A stretch of 64,000 bases of DNA, taken from NCBI GenBank assembly GCA_026418535.1, contig JAOABC010000006.1, positions 1 to 64,000 of the forward strand, given 5' to 3'. The notes beneath the pieces are model-generated. The model was not told the origin of the DNA, did not search any database, and saw only the letters and a program-made list of their open reading frames with translations. Source of the DNA: Hydrogenothermaceae bacterium (lineage in GTDB: Bacteria > Aquificota > Aquificia > Aquificales > Hydrogenothermaceae). Shown here piece after piece: positions 28,520 to 37,286 of this stretch. The stretch's first letter is position 1; each line of letters opens with the position of its first letter. Made by a program: the position numbers and the translations under genes.

Positions 28520-29712
28520 AAGATCAGCACCTAAAAGAGAGATGGATTATAGGTTCACTACTCCTAAACCTTTTTCTCTCCATTCTTAAACTGATCTTTG
28601 CTTTCATAACAGGCTCTCTCGCTCTCATAGCAGAGGCTATACACTCTTTCTCTGACTTGGTAGCATCTTTTATATCTTTCATAGGAGTAAAACTTTCAGC
28701 AAAAAAACTCTCAAACTTTCCCTATGGCTTATATAAAATAGAGAATATTACAGCTATTGTGATATCCTTTTTTTTATTCTTTGCATCCTACGAGATTCTA
28801 AAGGAATCTCTGCTAAATGAACACAAGCCTGAGGTAAAAAAGCCAGAGTATGCTATCTTTGTGATAACTGTAGCAATGGTCCTTACTTTTGTATACTCTC
28901 ATTTTGAGAAAAAAGTAGGAGAGAGGCTAAATTCCCCGACGTTAATAGCAGATGCGAAACACATATGGGCAGACTTCCTATCCTCAGCAATAGTTTTAGC
29001 AGGTTTGTTTGGAGTGATGATGGGATACCAGGATGTAGATAAGTATGCCGCAGGGGTAGTAGCTCTGTTTATCCTGTACAGTGGATACGAGATCTTCAAA
29101 GAAGGTATAAAAGTCTTATTGGATGTCTCTTTAAGTGAGGAAGATATAGATGCTATCAAGTTTACTCTACTGAAACATCCATCTGTAGTCGAGATAAAAA
29201 CAATAAGAGGAAGAGTAGCTGGTAGTCATAAGTTTGTTGAGATTGAACTCCTTCTTAACAATCTTGGACTGAGGGAAGCTCACCGGATAGTTGATGAACT
29301 TGCTACACAGATAAAAGAAAAAGTTCAAAACCTTGACTCTGTGGTCATACATTACGAGCCTGTTAGACAAGAAGGTTTAAAGATAGCTGTTCTATCGGAA
29401 GAGGACGGAAAAGTGAAGGACTTCTCTGAAGGATCGAAGATTGTGATAGTTGACATCAGGGAAGACGGTAAAGTGGATACTGTGAAACATATCTACATAC
29501 AGAAATCTGAGAGGGAGATAGGGAAGCTCCTTTCTAATCTTGGTGTTGACATTGTCATAACGAAGAACCATCCGGAAGACTTTGACGTTAGATTCCTTAT
29601 ATCCAAAGCTGGTATACTCGTCTGGGAAACATCAGAAGATGAATTTGAAAAGGCAGTTCAAGAAGTAGTAAAATCTTGGAGTAATTTTAACAAAAGAGAG
29701 AGAATATTATGA
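28516..29712 (+). CDS. Cation diffusion facilitator fused to a NifX/Dinitrogenase-cofactor-like domain
   Basis: Residues ~1-200 form a six-helix CDF transporter with both HxxxD metal sites (His43-Asp47 and His149-Asp153), followed by a cytoplasmic CDF domain (~205-280). From about residue 288 a further ~110 residues (LKIAVLSEEDGKVKDFSEG...FVIVDI, then VDIVITKNHP) resemble the NifX/NifB C-terminal dinitrogenase iron-molybdenum-cofactor-binding fold. CDF proteins export divalent metals such as zinc or iron. The extra domain may sense or buffer metal. It starts at TTG overlapping carA and overlaps the next ATG by 4 bases. Confidence 0.85.
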   Translation: MKDQHLKERWIIGSLLLNLFLSILKLIFAFITGSLALIAEAIHSFSDLVASFISFIGVKLSAKKLSNFPYGLYKIENITAIVISFFLFFASYEILKESLLNEHKPEVKKPEYAIFVITVAMVLTFVYSHFEKKVGERLNSPTLIADAKHIWADFLSSAIVLAGLFGVMMGYQDVDKYAAGVVALFILYSGYEIFKEGIKVLLDVSLSEEDIDAIKFTLLKHPSVVEIKTIRGRVAGSHKFVEIELLLNNLGLREAHRIVDELATQIKEKVQNLDSVVIHYEPVRQEGLKIAVLSEEDGKVKDFSEGSKIVIVDIREDGKVDTVKHIYIQKSEREIGKLLSNLGVDIVITKNHPEDFDVRFLISKAGILVWETSEDEFEKAVQEVVKSWSNFNKRERIL

Positions 29713-30554
29713 TAGGAAGAATACTAGTAGGATTAGACGGTTCAAAAGCCTCTAAGGTTGCAGCAGAGTATGGTATAAACCTCTCAAAGCATCTAAAGAG
29801 ACCTGTAGTTGGTATAAACATAATAGACATAAGGATGTTTGAAGGACCATTTATGGCAGACATAGCAGGAGGATTAGGCTTTACTACTTTCGGAGACTTT
29901 ACAGTGAAATTAAGGGAAATCCTTGACCAAAAAAGCCAGCTCATACTAGATGACTTTACAAAAGATTGTAGAGAGAAAGGGGGGGATTGTACGGTAGCCC
30001 AAGCTTACGGAGTCCCAGACTACGAGATAGTCCAGATGGCAGACCCAGAAGATATCATATTGATAGGTAAGAAAGGAGAACACGGAGAGATAATAAAGAC
30101 ACTCCTAGGCTCCACGGCAGAGAGGATAGCAAGGAAATCTAACTGTCCTGTTATGATAGTCCCTACTAGTGGATACAGACCAATAAACAATGTCCTTGTA
30201 TGTTTCGATGGAAGGGAGAAGTCTGTCCATAGCCTTGACTACGCAAAACACCTACAGGAAAAGTTAGGATTTAGGATAAAGGTGATATCTGTATTTGAAG
30301 ATAGAGCAAAGGATGAATCAAAGGTTGTAGAGTTTAAGAAGAGGATTAAGAACATACTCAACGGCGAGGCTGAGTTTGTAGACAAGTATGGGCTTGCAGA
30401 AGAGCAGATAGAGAAATTCCTAAAAGAAAGTCCAGATATAGACCTAGTAATCCTTGGAGCTTATAGAGACAGCTACGTAAAGGAGATAATCCTTGGAAGC
30501 ACAACATCCTACATAACAGCTGTATCTCCAGTAGCTGTACTACTGGTAAAGTAA
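29709..30554 (+). CDS. Tandem universal stress protein (two UspA domains)
   Basis: A 281-residue protein made of two UspA folds. The first (1-150) has the ATP-binding pattern GKKGEHGEIIKTLLGSTAERIARKS shortened here to GxxG-9x-GS near residues 118-134; the second (~155-281) ends with LGSTTSYIT. Usp proteins bind ATP and aid stress survival; the specific role is unknown. Overlaps the CDF gene by 4 bases. Confidence 0.88.
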   Translation: MIGRILVGLDGSKASKVAAEYGINLSKHLKRPVVGINIIDIRMFEGPFMADIAGGLGFTTFGDFTVKLREILDQKSQLILDDFTKDCREKGGDCTVAQAYGVPDYEIVQMADPEDIILIGKKGEHGEIIKTLLGSTAERIARKSNCPVMIVPTSGYRPINNVLVCFDGREKSVHSLDYAKHLQEKLGFRIKVISVFEDRAKDESKVVEFKKRIKNILNGEAEFVDKYGLAEEQIEKFLKESPDIDLVILGAYRDSYVKEIILGSTTSYITAVSPVAVLLVK

Positions 30555-30563
30555 AGGAGAGAT

Positions 30564-31439
30564 ATGGAAAAAGATTTTGGGAACTTTCAGGGTATACTTA
30601 TAGTAGGACTTGGTCTTATTGGAGGATCATTAGCTCTATCCCTGAAGGAAGAAAGCTTCAAAGGCCGTATCTACGGTTTAGATCTAAGTAAAGATAGAGT
30701 AGAGACTGGTTTAAGGTTGAAGGTCATAGAAGAAGGATTCAGAAGCTATGAGGAAGTACCCTGGGAGAATGTGGATTTAGTGATAATATCCACCCCAGTT
30801 AAAACATTTGATACGGTGGCAAAGACTCTAAAGAAATTCATAAAGGAAGAGACCATTGTGTCCGATGTAGGCAGTGTTAAGGGAGATGTGGTCATAAGAC
30901 TTCAGGAGATACTAAAACCTAACCTTTTCGTAGGTGTCCATCCTATAGCAGGGACGGAGAAAGAAGGTATAGAGAATGCCAGACCAGGCTTATTTAAAAG
31001 AGCAAGACTGATTTTAACCCCAGTAAAGGATAACCGAGAGGAGGTGAGAAGAGTCCAGAAACTATGGGAAGATTTAGGCTCTCTTCCTGAGATAATGGAC
31101 CCTCATCTCCACGATTTTGTCTTTGCCAGTGTTTCCCACCTACCCCATGCAATAGCCTTCGCCCTCGTAAACAGTCTGATAGAACTCTCAAAAGAGTTTA
31201 ACATTGACCTGTTTAAGTATCCGGGAGCCGGATTCAAAGACTTTACAAGGATAGCGGCAAGTTCTCCTACTGTGTGGAAAGATATATTCTTAGAAAACAA
31301 AGAGAACCTACTGAAGACGATAGATGTGTTCATCTCGTCTTTGAATAAATTAAAGGATGCTATAGATAGAGAGGATGAGGAGAGTATAATCCGGATTCTA
31401 TCTGAGAGTAGAGAGAAAAGACTGTCTTTAGAGAACTGA
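30564..31439 (+). CDS. tyrA: Prephenate dehydrogenase
   Basis: NAD(P)-dependent step to tyrosine. The N-terminal Rossmann loop GLGLIGGSLA (residues 15-24), the GVHPIAGTEKEG motif (near 125) and SHLPHAIAFAL (near 194) identify TyrA. No chorismate mutase or ACT domain is fused. AAGGAGAG lies upstream of the ATG, nine bases after the usp gene. Confidence 0.94.
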   Translation: MEKDFGNFQGILIVGLGLIGGSLALSLKEESFKGRIYGLDLSKDRVETGLRLKVIEEGFRSYEEVPWENVDLVIISTPVKTFDTVAKTLKKFIKEETIVSDVGSVKGDVVIRLQEILKPNLFVGVHPIAGTEKEGIENARPGLFKRARLILTPVKDNREEVRRVQKLWEDLGSLPEIMDPHLHDFVFASVSHLPHAIAFALVNSLIELSKEFNIDLFKYPGAGFKDFTRIAASSPTVWKDIFLENKENLLKTIDVFISSLNKLKDAIDREDEESIIRILSESREKRLSLEN

Positions 31440-31557
31440 TTACCAGTTTTGCAAAATTGAAAATCTCCCTTCTCTTTAAACTTCACCTGTTTGCTACGAA
31501 TGTTTGGCATAGATTTTGATTGTATTTAAGTTTAACCTTCAACAAGGGAGAGAAATA

Positions 31558-32448
31558 ATGATATGCCAATTCCAAAGGACTATAAAGAACCCAGTAAAAA
31601 TAGAGGGTATAGGACTACACTCGGGAGAGAAAAGCAGTATATACCTCATCCCTGCAAAGGAGAATGAAGGTATAAAGTTTGTTAAAGACTCTACTGTAAT
31701 ACCAGCAAACATAAATTACGCTCACAGCTTTGACTACTCCACAACCTTGTTTAAAGATGGAAAGACAGTCAGAACAGTAGAACATATTATGGCTGCACTG
31801 TACTTTACAGGAATAGACAACATCACTATAGAGATAGAAGGAGAAGAGCTACCGATAATGGATGGAAGTAGTAAAGAGTTTGTGGATGCTGTAAAAAAAG
31901 CAGGTATAGTGTCCTTAAAGGAGAAGAAAGTCTACGCTGTGATAGAGGAAGTTGTAGAGGTTGTCCTTCAGGATAAATATATAAAGGCTTCTTCTTATCA
32001 CACTTTCAAGGTTATTTACCAAGCTAAGTACGAGAACAGTATAATAGGTAACAGAAGATTTGAATACATTCCGGATAGTAAAGATTCCTTCCTAGGTATA
32101 TACAACGCTAGAACTTACTGCTTCCTTGAAGAGATTAAGTATCTAAGAAGCAAGGGACTAGCTAAAGGAGGCTCTTTAGAGAACGCAGTAGTGTTTGATA
32201 GAGATAGGGTTCTAAATGAGGAAGGTTTGAGGTTTGATGATGAACCTATAAGGCACAAAGCCCTTGACCTTATAGGAGACTTGTATCTTCTTGGTTATCC
32301 GGTTATAGGTCAGATAGTCTCCTTTAAAGGAGGGCACAGACTTAATGCTGAGCTTGTAAAATCCCTAATATCTGCAAACGCCTTCAGTCTAAAGACAGCT
32401 TCAGAGGTATTAGACTTACGGGATAACATAGCTCTGACAATCCGTTGA
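31558..32448 (+). CDS. lpxC: UDP-3-O-acyl-N-acetylglucosamine deacetylase
   Basis: Zinc deacetylase and committed step of lipid A synthesis, so the cell has an LPS-type outer membrane. GIGLHSGEK, TVEHIMAALY with its zinc His, HKALDLIGDLYLLG with the second zinc site, and GGHRLN with the catalytic His are present. The frame is open 14 codons further upstream, but CAAGGGAG before the ATG at 31558 and the family N terminus support this start. The following gene overlaps its stop. Confidence 0.96.
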   Translation: MICQFQRTIKNPVKIEGIGLHSGEKSSIYLIPAKENEGIKFVKDSTVIPANINYAHSFDYSTTLFKDGKTVRTVEHIMAALYFTGIDNITIEIEGEELPIMDGSSKEFVDAVKKAGIVSLKEKKVYAVIEEVVEVVLQDKYIKASSYHTFKVIYQAKYENSIIGNRRFEYIPDSKDSFLGIYNARTYCFLEEIKYLRSKGLAKGGSLENAVVFDRDRVLNEEGLRFDDEPIRHKALDLIGDLYLLGYPVIGQIVSFKGGHRLNAELVKSLISANAFSLKTASEVLDLRDNIALTIR

Positions 32449-32504
32449 TTTTTAGGATTGTAAACCTACATTTATGGTCAAAACTTACGAAGAGGTTTAA
32501 AAAG

Positions 32505-32987
32505 ATGAAGTTTATATACTGGATGCTGTTGATACTCTTTTCAATCTCTCATGGGTCAGAACTGACAGAGAAGAAGTTTGCAGATTTCTACGGGAAGGAT
32601 GAATCAGGAAAAGTTGTTAAACTCTCTGAAATAGCTGGAAAGGGTAAACCTGTAGTGGTGGTATTCTGGGCTATCGGTGATGTAGATACCTATAAAATTC
32701 TACCAAAGATAAACAGTCTTTACGACAAGTACAAAAATAGAGTTCTATTCGTAGCTCCTCTTCTCAGTAAGTCTGATGAAAGAGAGGTAAAGGAAGCGAA
32801 AAAGTTAATACCTCTAAAGGTACCTGTATGGCTTGCAGGAACAGATGCTATAAAGGGTTACAACATAAACAAGGTGGATGTTCCATACGTTGTATTTATA
32901 GACAAGGATGGTAACATACTTTCTGTGATGAAGACCACAAGAGATGAAAAGGATATAGAGAAGAGTATACTAGACCTTCTTAAGTGA
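32505..32987 (+). CDS. Exported thioredoxin-fold protein lacking the CxxC
   Basis: A signal peptide (residues ~1-18, ending SHGS) is followed by a TlpA/ResA-type thioredoxin fold of ~140 residues (KKFADFYGKDESGKVVKLSEI; PVVVVFWAIGD; VDVPYVVFIDKDGNIL). Where the redox cysteines should stand (WCxxC) the sequence reads FWAIGDVDT, and the protein has no cysteine at all, so it cannot act as a disulfide oxidoreductase. The frame opens 20 codons earlier inside lpxC, but the ATG at 32505 with GAGG upstream starts a normal signal peptide. Function unknown. Confidence 0.75.
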   Translation: MKFIYWMLLILFSISHGSELTEKKFADFYGKDESGKVVKLSEIAGKGKPVVVVFWAIGDVDTYKILPKINSLYDKYKNRVLFVAPLLSKSDEREVKEAKKLIPLKVPVWLAGTDAIKGYNINKVDVPYVVFIDKDGNILSVMKTTRDEKDIEKSILDLLK

Positions 32988-33597
32988 TTATTTTAGATAG
33001 CTTTTCGCTAAGTTTAGAGAATGCTCTGCCTCTGTGACTAATTCTATTTTTCTCATCTATATCAAGTTGTGCCATAGTTCTATCATATCCTTCAGGCTTG
33101 AATATAGGGTCATATCCGAAGCCTTTATTCCCTTGAGGATACTCAGTTATCTCTCCCATACACTCTCCCTCTGCAAACAGTCCCCAACCCTCCGGAGAGT
33201 AGAACACTACACAGCTAACAAACTTGGCACTTCTGTTTTTCTCTCCTTCCATAAGTTTTAAAACCTTTTGTATATTCTTCTGGTCTGTAGTCTTAGCCTG
33301 ATCCTCTACCTTTCCACCAAACTCTATCTCATAGAACCTTGCAGAGTAAACTCCCGGCATACTACCAAGAGCATCTACAACCAATCCACTATCGTCAGCC
33401 ACAACAGGTATACTGTAGTACAGAGCATACTCCTTTGCTTTTTTCAGAGCATTCTCTAAAAAAGTGGAACGGTCTTCTTTTACATCAAACTTTATACTTA
33501 CATCCTTTAAAGATATAATCTCTACCCTAAAGTCTTCTAGCAGTTTTCTTAACTCTCTAACCTTACCCTCATTAGTTGTTGCCAGGAGAATTTGCAC
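32980..33597 (-). CDS. rdgB: XTP/dITP diphosphatase (RdgB/HAM1)
   Basis: Removes non-canonical purine triphosphates. ATTNEGKVREL at the N terminus, the DDSGLVVDALGSMPGVYSAR block and GFGYDPIF plus SHRGRAF near the C terminus are the HAM1 hallmarks. The frame opens with TTG at 33606, but GAGAGG is adjacent to that TTG and nine bases before a GTG at 33597, which I prefer. It lies downstream of yebC-ruvC and overlaps a broken Cys-rich gene. Confidence 0.94.
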   Translation of the reverse strand: MQILLATTNEGKVRELRKLLEDFRVEIISLKDVSIKFDVKEDRSTFLENALKKAKEYALYYSIPVVADDSGLVVDALGSMPGVYSARFYEIEFGGKVEDQAKTTDQKNIQKVLKLMEGEKNRSAKFVSCVVFYSPEGWGLFAEGECMGEITEYPQGNKGFGYDPIFKPEGYDRTMAQLDIDEKNRISHRGRAFSKLSEKLSKIIT

Positions 33598-33884
33598 TTT
33601 TTTCAACCTCTCTTTTTTTCTCAGCCGGACAAACTACTGCCATAAATTCCTCTTTTGATATCTTCTTTATACCTGCTTTCTTATTCTCACAGGAGCTTTT
33701 ACAGATAGATGCTAATTTACTAGAACTTTCAGACCTACAGAGTTTATAAGAGACTGCATGGCTAAGTAACCATCATTACAGTTGTTATATCGTAGCAACT
33801 GCTATAAACATTGTACATACCTTCACAGGTCTGGGCAGTACAGTAACTTACAATCAGTATAACAGCCAGCAAGATATTTCTCAT
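33572..33884 (-). pseudogene. Frameshifted Cys-rich secreted protein
   Basis: A good ribosome site (GGAGGT) and an ATG overlapping the ruvC stop (ATGA) open a frame with a signal peptide (MRNILLAVILIVSYCTAQ) and a CEGMYNVYSSCYDI segment that ends at a TAG after about 40 codons. Two other frames continue the same style of protein: NCNDGYLAM, then YKLCRSESSSKLASICKSSCENKK, to a stop at 33574-33572 inside rdgB. About eight cysteines would be present in the restored product of ~100 residues. At least two frameshifts are needed. I do not recognise the family. Confidence 0.55.
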
Positions 33885-34336
33885 ACCTCCACCCTCATAC
33901 TGTAGCTATGCAAGATGGCTACGGCATCTGCAATATCATAATCTTTTATCTGAAGGTTGTATACGTAATTTACCATAGATAGCACCTGCTCTTTTGTGGC
34001 TCTACCATAACCGGTTATACTTATCTTAACCTCTGCAGGGCTAAATTCCTCCAACTCTACTCTTTTAGTTTGACAAGCAAGTAGAATAACACCTCTCACT
34101 TCTCCCAGTTTTATCAGTGTCTGGGCATTTATACTGTAAAATGGAGTTTCTAACAAGACTTTGTGAGGACTGTATTTGTTGATCAGCTCTGTAACCTTTT
34201 CAAACAAGAAAGAGAGAGGGTTCTTATTTCTCTTTAAGTCTATAACACCACACTCTTCTATACAGAGAGTATCTTCTAGCACACCAAAGGCATAACCTGT
34301 TCTACTACTGGAAGGGTCAAAAGATAGGAGTTTCAA
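33881..34336 (-). CDS. ruvC: Crossover junction endodeoxyribonuclease RuvC
   Basis: Holliday-junction resolvase with the RNase H fold. Acidic active-site residues are in SFDPSSSRTGYA (Asp7), LLETPFYS (Glu), and DIADAVA near the C terminus. It is 151 residues, slightly shorter than E. coli RuvC, but every conserved block including GYGRATKEQV is present. It begins 2 bases after yebC, as in many genomes. Confidence 0.94.
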   Translation of the reverse strand: MKLLSFDPSSSRTGYAFGVLEDTLCIEECGVIDLKRNKNPLSFLFEKVTELINKYSPHKVLLETPFYSINAQTLIKLGEVRGVILLACQTKRVELEEFSPAEVKISITGYGRATKEQVLSMVNYVYNLQIKDYDIADAVAILHSYSMRVEV

Positions 34337-34338
34337 AT

Positions 34339-35091
34339 TTATCCCTCTATCTTCTCCAACATCGTGTCTGGGATATCGAAGTTAGCGTAAACTTTCTGCA
34401 CATCATCGTTATCCTCAAGAGCATCTAAGAGTTTCATGAGTTTCGTTGCACTTTCTTCGTTATTTATCTGAACTGTTGTTGTTGGTATCTTTGTCAATTC
34501 TGCTTTGGCTATTTTCACTCCGGATTTTTCTAGACTTTCTTTAACAGAGTACAACTGATCCAGAGAAGTTCTTATCTCGTAGTAATCATCCTCTGTTATC
34601 ACATCCTCTGCTCCGGACTCTATAGCCTTCTCGAATATCTCTTCTTCAGATATAGTTGACTTTTCTACGCTTATAACTCCCTTGTCCTCAAACAGGAAAG
34701 ATACACATCCAGTGGTTCCTAAATTACCTCCATACTTAGAGAAGATATGTCTGATTTCCGCCGTTGTTCTGTTCCTGTTGTCCGTCATAGTCTCTACTAT
34801 GATGGCTACCCCTTCAGGTCCGTACCCTTCATACTGGACCTCTTCATAACTCACACCTTCAAGCTCACCTGTTCCTCTCTTTATCGCTCTATCTATATTC
34901 TCTGAAGGCATGTTAACTTCTCTTGCTCTCTCTATCGCCATCCTGAGCCTCGGATTAGCCTCCGGGTCTCCGCCACCTAACCTCGCTGCTACTGTTATCT
35001 CCTTTATTATTTTCGTAAATATCTTTCCCCTTTGGGTATCTACTTTAGCCTTCTTGTTCTTTATGTTGTGCCATCTACTGTGACCAGCCAT
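34339..35091 (-). CDS. yebC: YebC/PmpR family protein
   Basis: A 250-residue protein starting [16 protein letters not shown], the family hallmark, with the GGxxGxxGxVSFLFE core. YebC-family members act as transcription regulators or, in the YebC_II/TACO1 branch, assist translation of proline stretches. The frame opens 14 codons earlier, but GGAGG six bases before the ATG at 35091 sets the start. Followed by ruvC. Confidence 0.95.
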   Translation of the reverse strand: MAGHSRWHNIKNKKAKVDTQRGKIFTKIIKEITVAARLGGGDPEANPRLRMAIERAREVNMPSENIDRAIKRGTGELEGVSYEEVQYEGYGPEGVAIIVETMTDNRNRTTAEIRHIFSKYGGNLGTTGCVSFLFEDKGVISVEKSTISEEEIFEKAIESGAEDVITEDDYYEIRTSLDQLYSVKESLEKSGVKIAKAELTKIPTTTVQINNEESATKLMKLLDALEDNDDVQKVYANFDIPDTMLEKIEG

Positions 35092-35219
35092 TAAAAACCT
35101 CCGTATGGTTAGGTTAAATATTAATTTTAACATAACTACATCACTTAGTGATTATCCTTATTCAAAATTTAAGAATTTAAAATTTATTTATCTTAAATTT
35201 ATTTTCAGGAGGATATATT

Positions 35220-35637
35220 ATGTTTATACAGATTGATCAGCTTCCAACAGTCCCTCTTGAGGAGATGAACCGGATACACTCCAGGGAAAAGTAGAGTTGC
35301 TAAACCATCTGTTTCAAAGTATTGAGACATTTAAGGGTAACAAGTGGATTTAGATTACATCAAAGGTGTTTATCAGGAGTTTATAGATGATGTAGTTTCT
35401 CACTTTTCGTTTAAAAATCAGACGATGGAGGAGTTTAACTTTTTTGCATACGATATACACAGAGGAGAGCACGATAGGATACTTTTCCAGTTAAAGTCTA
35501 TTCAAAAGTTATTAGAAGATAGGGGAGATGTTGAGATGTTGAAAGATTACCTTATCTACACTTTCAAACCTTGGATCATCTCCCATATCCAGTCTATGGA
35601 TACAGTAACAGCCACCTATTTCTCTAACTTTATATAA
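35220..35637 (+). pseudogene. Bacteriohemerythrin gene with frameshifts
   Basis: AGGAGGATATATT precedes an ATG that opens MFIQIDQLPTVPLEEMN then IHS before a stop after 24 codons. A second frame continues VELLNHLFQSIETFKG, and a third DLDYIKGVYQEFIDDVVSHF through FFAYDIHRGEHDRIL to HIQSMDTVTATYF. In order these are the conserved blocks of bacterial hemerythrin, an oxygen-binding di-iron protein. Besides two frameshifts, the Glu ligand four residues after the His of HFSF is Lys. A small stem (ACGGCC/GGCTGT) follows at about 35656. Confidence 0.8.
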
Positions 35638-35712
35638 TAAAAATCATTCAAACCGACGGCCTTCGGCTGTAAACTAATTTTTAGGAATAAATTTCTAGGA
35701 GGTCGTTTTTAG

Positions 35713-36039
35713 ATGGCAGAGTTTAGGCATGTTTTTGTATGTATGCAGAGAAAACCACCAGGTATGCCTTCATGTGGAGATAAAGGTTCAGACCAGATTT
35801 TTATGAAGTTTCAAGAGGCTCTTATGATAAAGGGACTGTTTAACAAGATGGCAGTAACACCAACAGGATGTCTTGGTCCTTGTATATTTGGACCAAATGT
35901 TGTTGTATATCCGGATGCTATCTGGTATGGAAATATAAAACCTGAAGATGTTGAGGAGATAATCCAAAAGCATATAATAGAAGGGCAGCCTGTTGAGAGG
36001 TTGATAGTATCAAAAGGTAAACCTCCAGGAATGTTCTAA
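35713..36039 (+). CDS. Thioredoxin-like [2Fe-2S] ferredoxin
   Basis: A 108-residue protein closely resembling the Aquifex aeolicus thioredoxin-like ferredoxin. The four cluster ligands are Cys10, Cys21, Cys53 and Cys57 (TPTGCLGPC), and the tail ERLIVSKGKPPGMF is characteristic. It probably transfers single electrons; the partner is unknown. GGAGGT lies nine bases before the ATG. The queH gene follows after 2 bases, and QueH needs electrons, so this ferredoxin could serve it (inference). Confidence 0.92.
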   Translation: MAEFRHVFVCMQRKPPGMPSCGDKGSDQIFMKFQEALMIKGLFNKMAVTPTGCLGPCIFGPNVVVYPDAIWYGNIKPEDVEEIIQKHIIEGQPVERLIVSKGKPPGMF

Positions 36040-36041
36040 AC

Positions 36042-37286
36042 ATGGGAAAGATACTAGTTCATATCTGCTGTGGAGTTGATAGCGTCTATGCTTTAAGAGT
36101 AATAAAGGATCAAATGCCCGATAAGGAGTTGGTAGGCTACTTCTATGACCCAAACATCCATCCACAGCAAGAGTATGAACTAAGATGGATAGAAACCAAG
36201 AGAGTCTGTGATAGTCTTGGAATAGAGTGTATAAAGGGAGAGTATGAGTTAGATATCTGGCTTCAGAGGGTAAAAGGATACGAAAGCGAGCCAGAAAGAG
36301 GTGAAAGGTGTAGTATATGTCACGACCTAAGGTTGGAGAAATCTGCTCAACTGGCAAAAGAGCTGGGAGCCAACTATCTCACCACTGTACTGATGATGAG
36401 CCCGAAAAAAGAGTTTGAAGTTTTAAAAAGTATAGGAGAAAGAGTAGCAAACAAGTATGGGCTTGAGTTTTTAACATTCGATTTTAGGAAAAAATGTGGG
36501 GTAGAGAAGATGAACCTGCTATCCCGCCAATTTCAACTCTACCATCAGAACTACTGTGGCTGTGTATACGGACTTTTCAGCCAGAGAATGGAAGTTAAGT
36601 TCTATCCGGAACTAACATCCTTCAGTAAAGGTAGATTAGCAGGATCTAGGGAAGAACTACTGTTTATAAAACAGATAAGACTATTTGCTGAAAACCTAGG
36701 TATAGAATGTTTTGAGAAACAGTTTAGCTTTATAAAGTGGAGTTTAACCTCCTCTATCCTGAAAATAGATGGTAAAGAGATATTCCACAAAGTTTTACCT
36801 TACTCCGTCTCTGTAAAAGGTGTACTCCGGGATAGAGTAGAGAAGTTTGTTGAAACTCCAGAGAAAAAGATCTACAGACTACACAAGTCAAACCTTGAGA
36901 TATGGAAGATCAATAAAATTGACGACTTTCTCTATGATGAGATGAGATTTAACACGGATCCTGTATTTTTAGTGGAAGAAGACATAAACCTAGGTGCTAA
37001 GATTGAGATACAGCTAAAGTCTGATTTTGATCCATCTGGAAAGTCTCAGAACTTAGTAATAGGAAATCTAAAAGCCCTTGAGATGGAAGTTTTTTACAGT
37101 GACACAGACTACTACGGAGCAGGAGGCTACGAACTTCAAGATATAACCTCATTTCTTTATAAAAACCAAACAGCTATAAGAAAAAGCAAACTCTGTGTAG
37201 TCATATTTGGAGCTCACTTCTGTGGAAAGATAGGAGAGAGGATATTCCATCAGTCCCTTTCAAACACAGAGATACTCTCGATGTGA
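36042..37286 (+). CDS. queH: Epoxyqueuosine reductase QueH with long C-terminal extension
   Basis: The N-terminal ~190 residues match QueH (DUF208), the non-cobalamin enzyme that reduces epoxyqueuosine to queuosine in tRNA. HICCG with Cys9-Cys10, CSICHDLRLE (near 90), SPKKEFEVLKSIG, DFRKKCGVEKMN and YHQNYCGC supply the cluster and metal cysteines. A further ~220 residues follow with no motif I recognise. Similar long versions occur in Epsilonproteobacteria to my knowledge. The 3' end overlaps rlmD by 37 bases on the other strand. Confidence 0.85.
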   Translation: MGKILVHICCGVDSVYALRVIKDQMPDKELVGYFYDPNIHPQQEYELRWIETKRVCDSLGIECIKGEYELDIWLQRVKGYESEPERGERCSICHDLRLEKSAQLAKELGANYLTTVLMMSPKKEFEVLKSIGERVANKYGLEFLTFDFRKKCGVEKMNLLSRQFQLYHQNYCGCVYGLFSQRMEVKFYPELTSFSKGRLAGSREELLFIKQIRLFAENLGIECFEKQFSFIKWSLTSSILKIDGKEIFHKVLPYSVSVKGVLRDRVEKFVETPEKKIYRLHKSNLEIWKINKIDDFLYDEMRFNTDPVFLVEEDINLGAKIEIQLKSDFDPSGKSQNLVIGNLKALEMEVFYSDTDYYGAGGYELQDITSFLYKNQTAIRKSKLCVVIFGAHFCGKIGERIFHQSLSNTEILSM

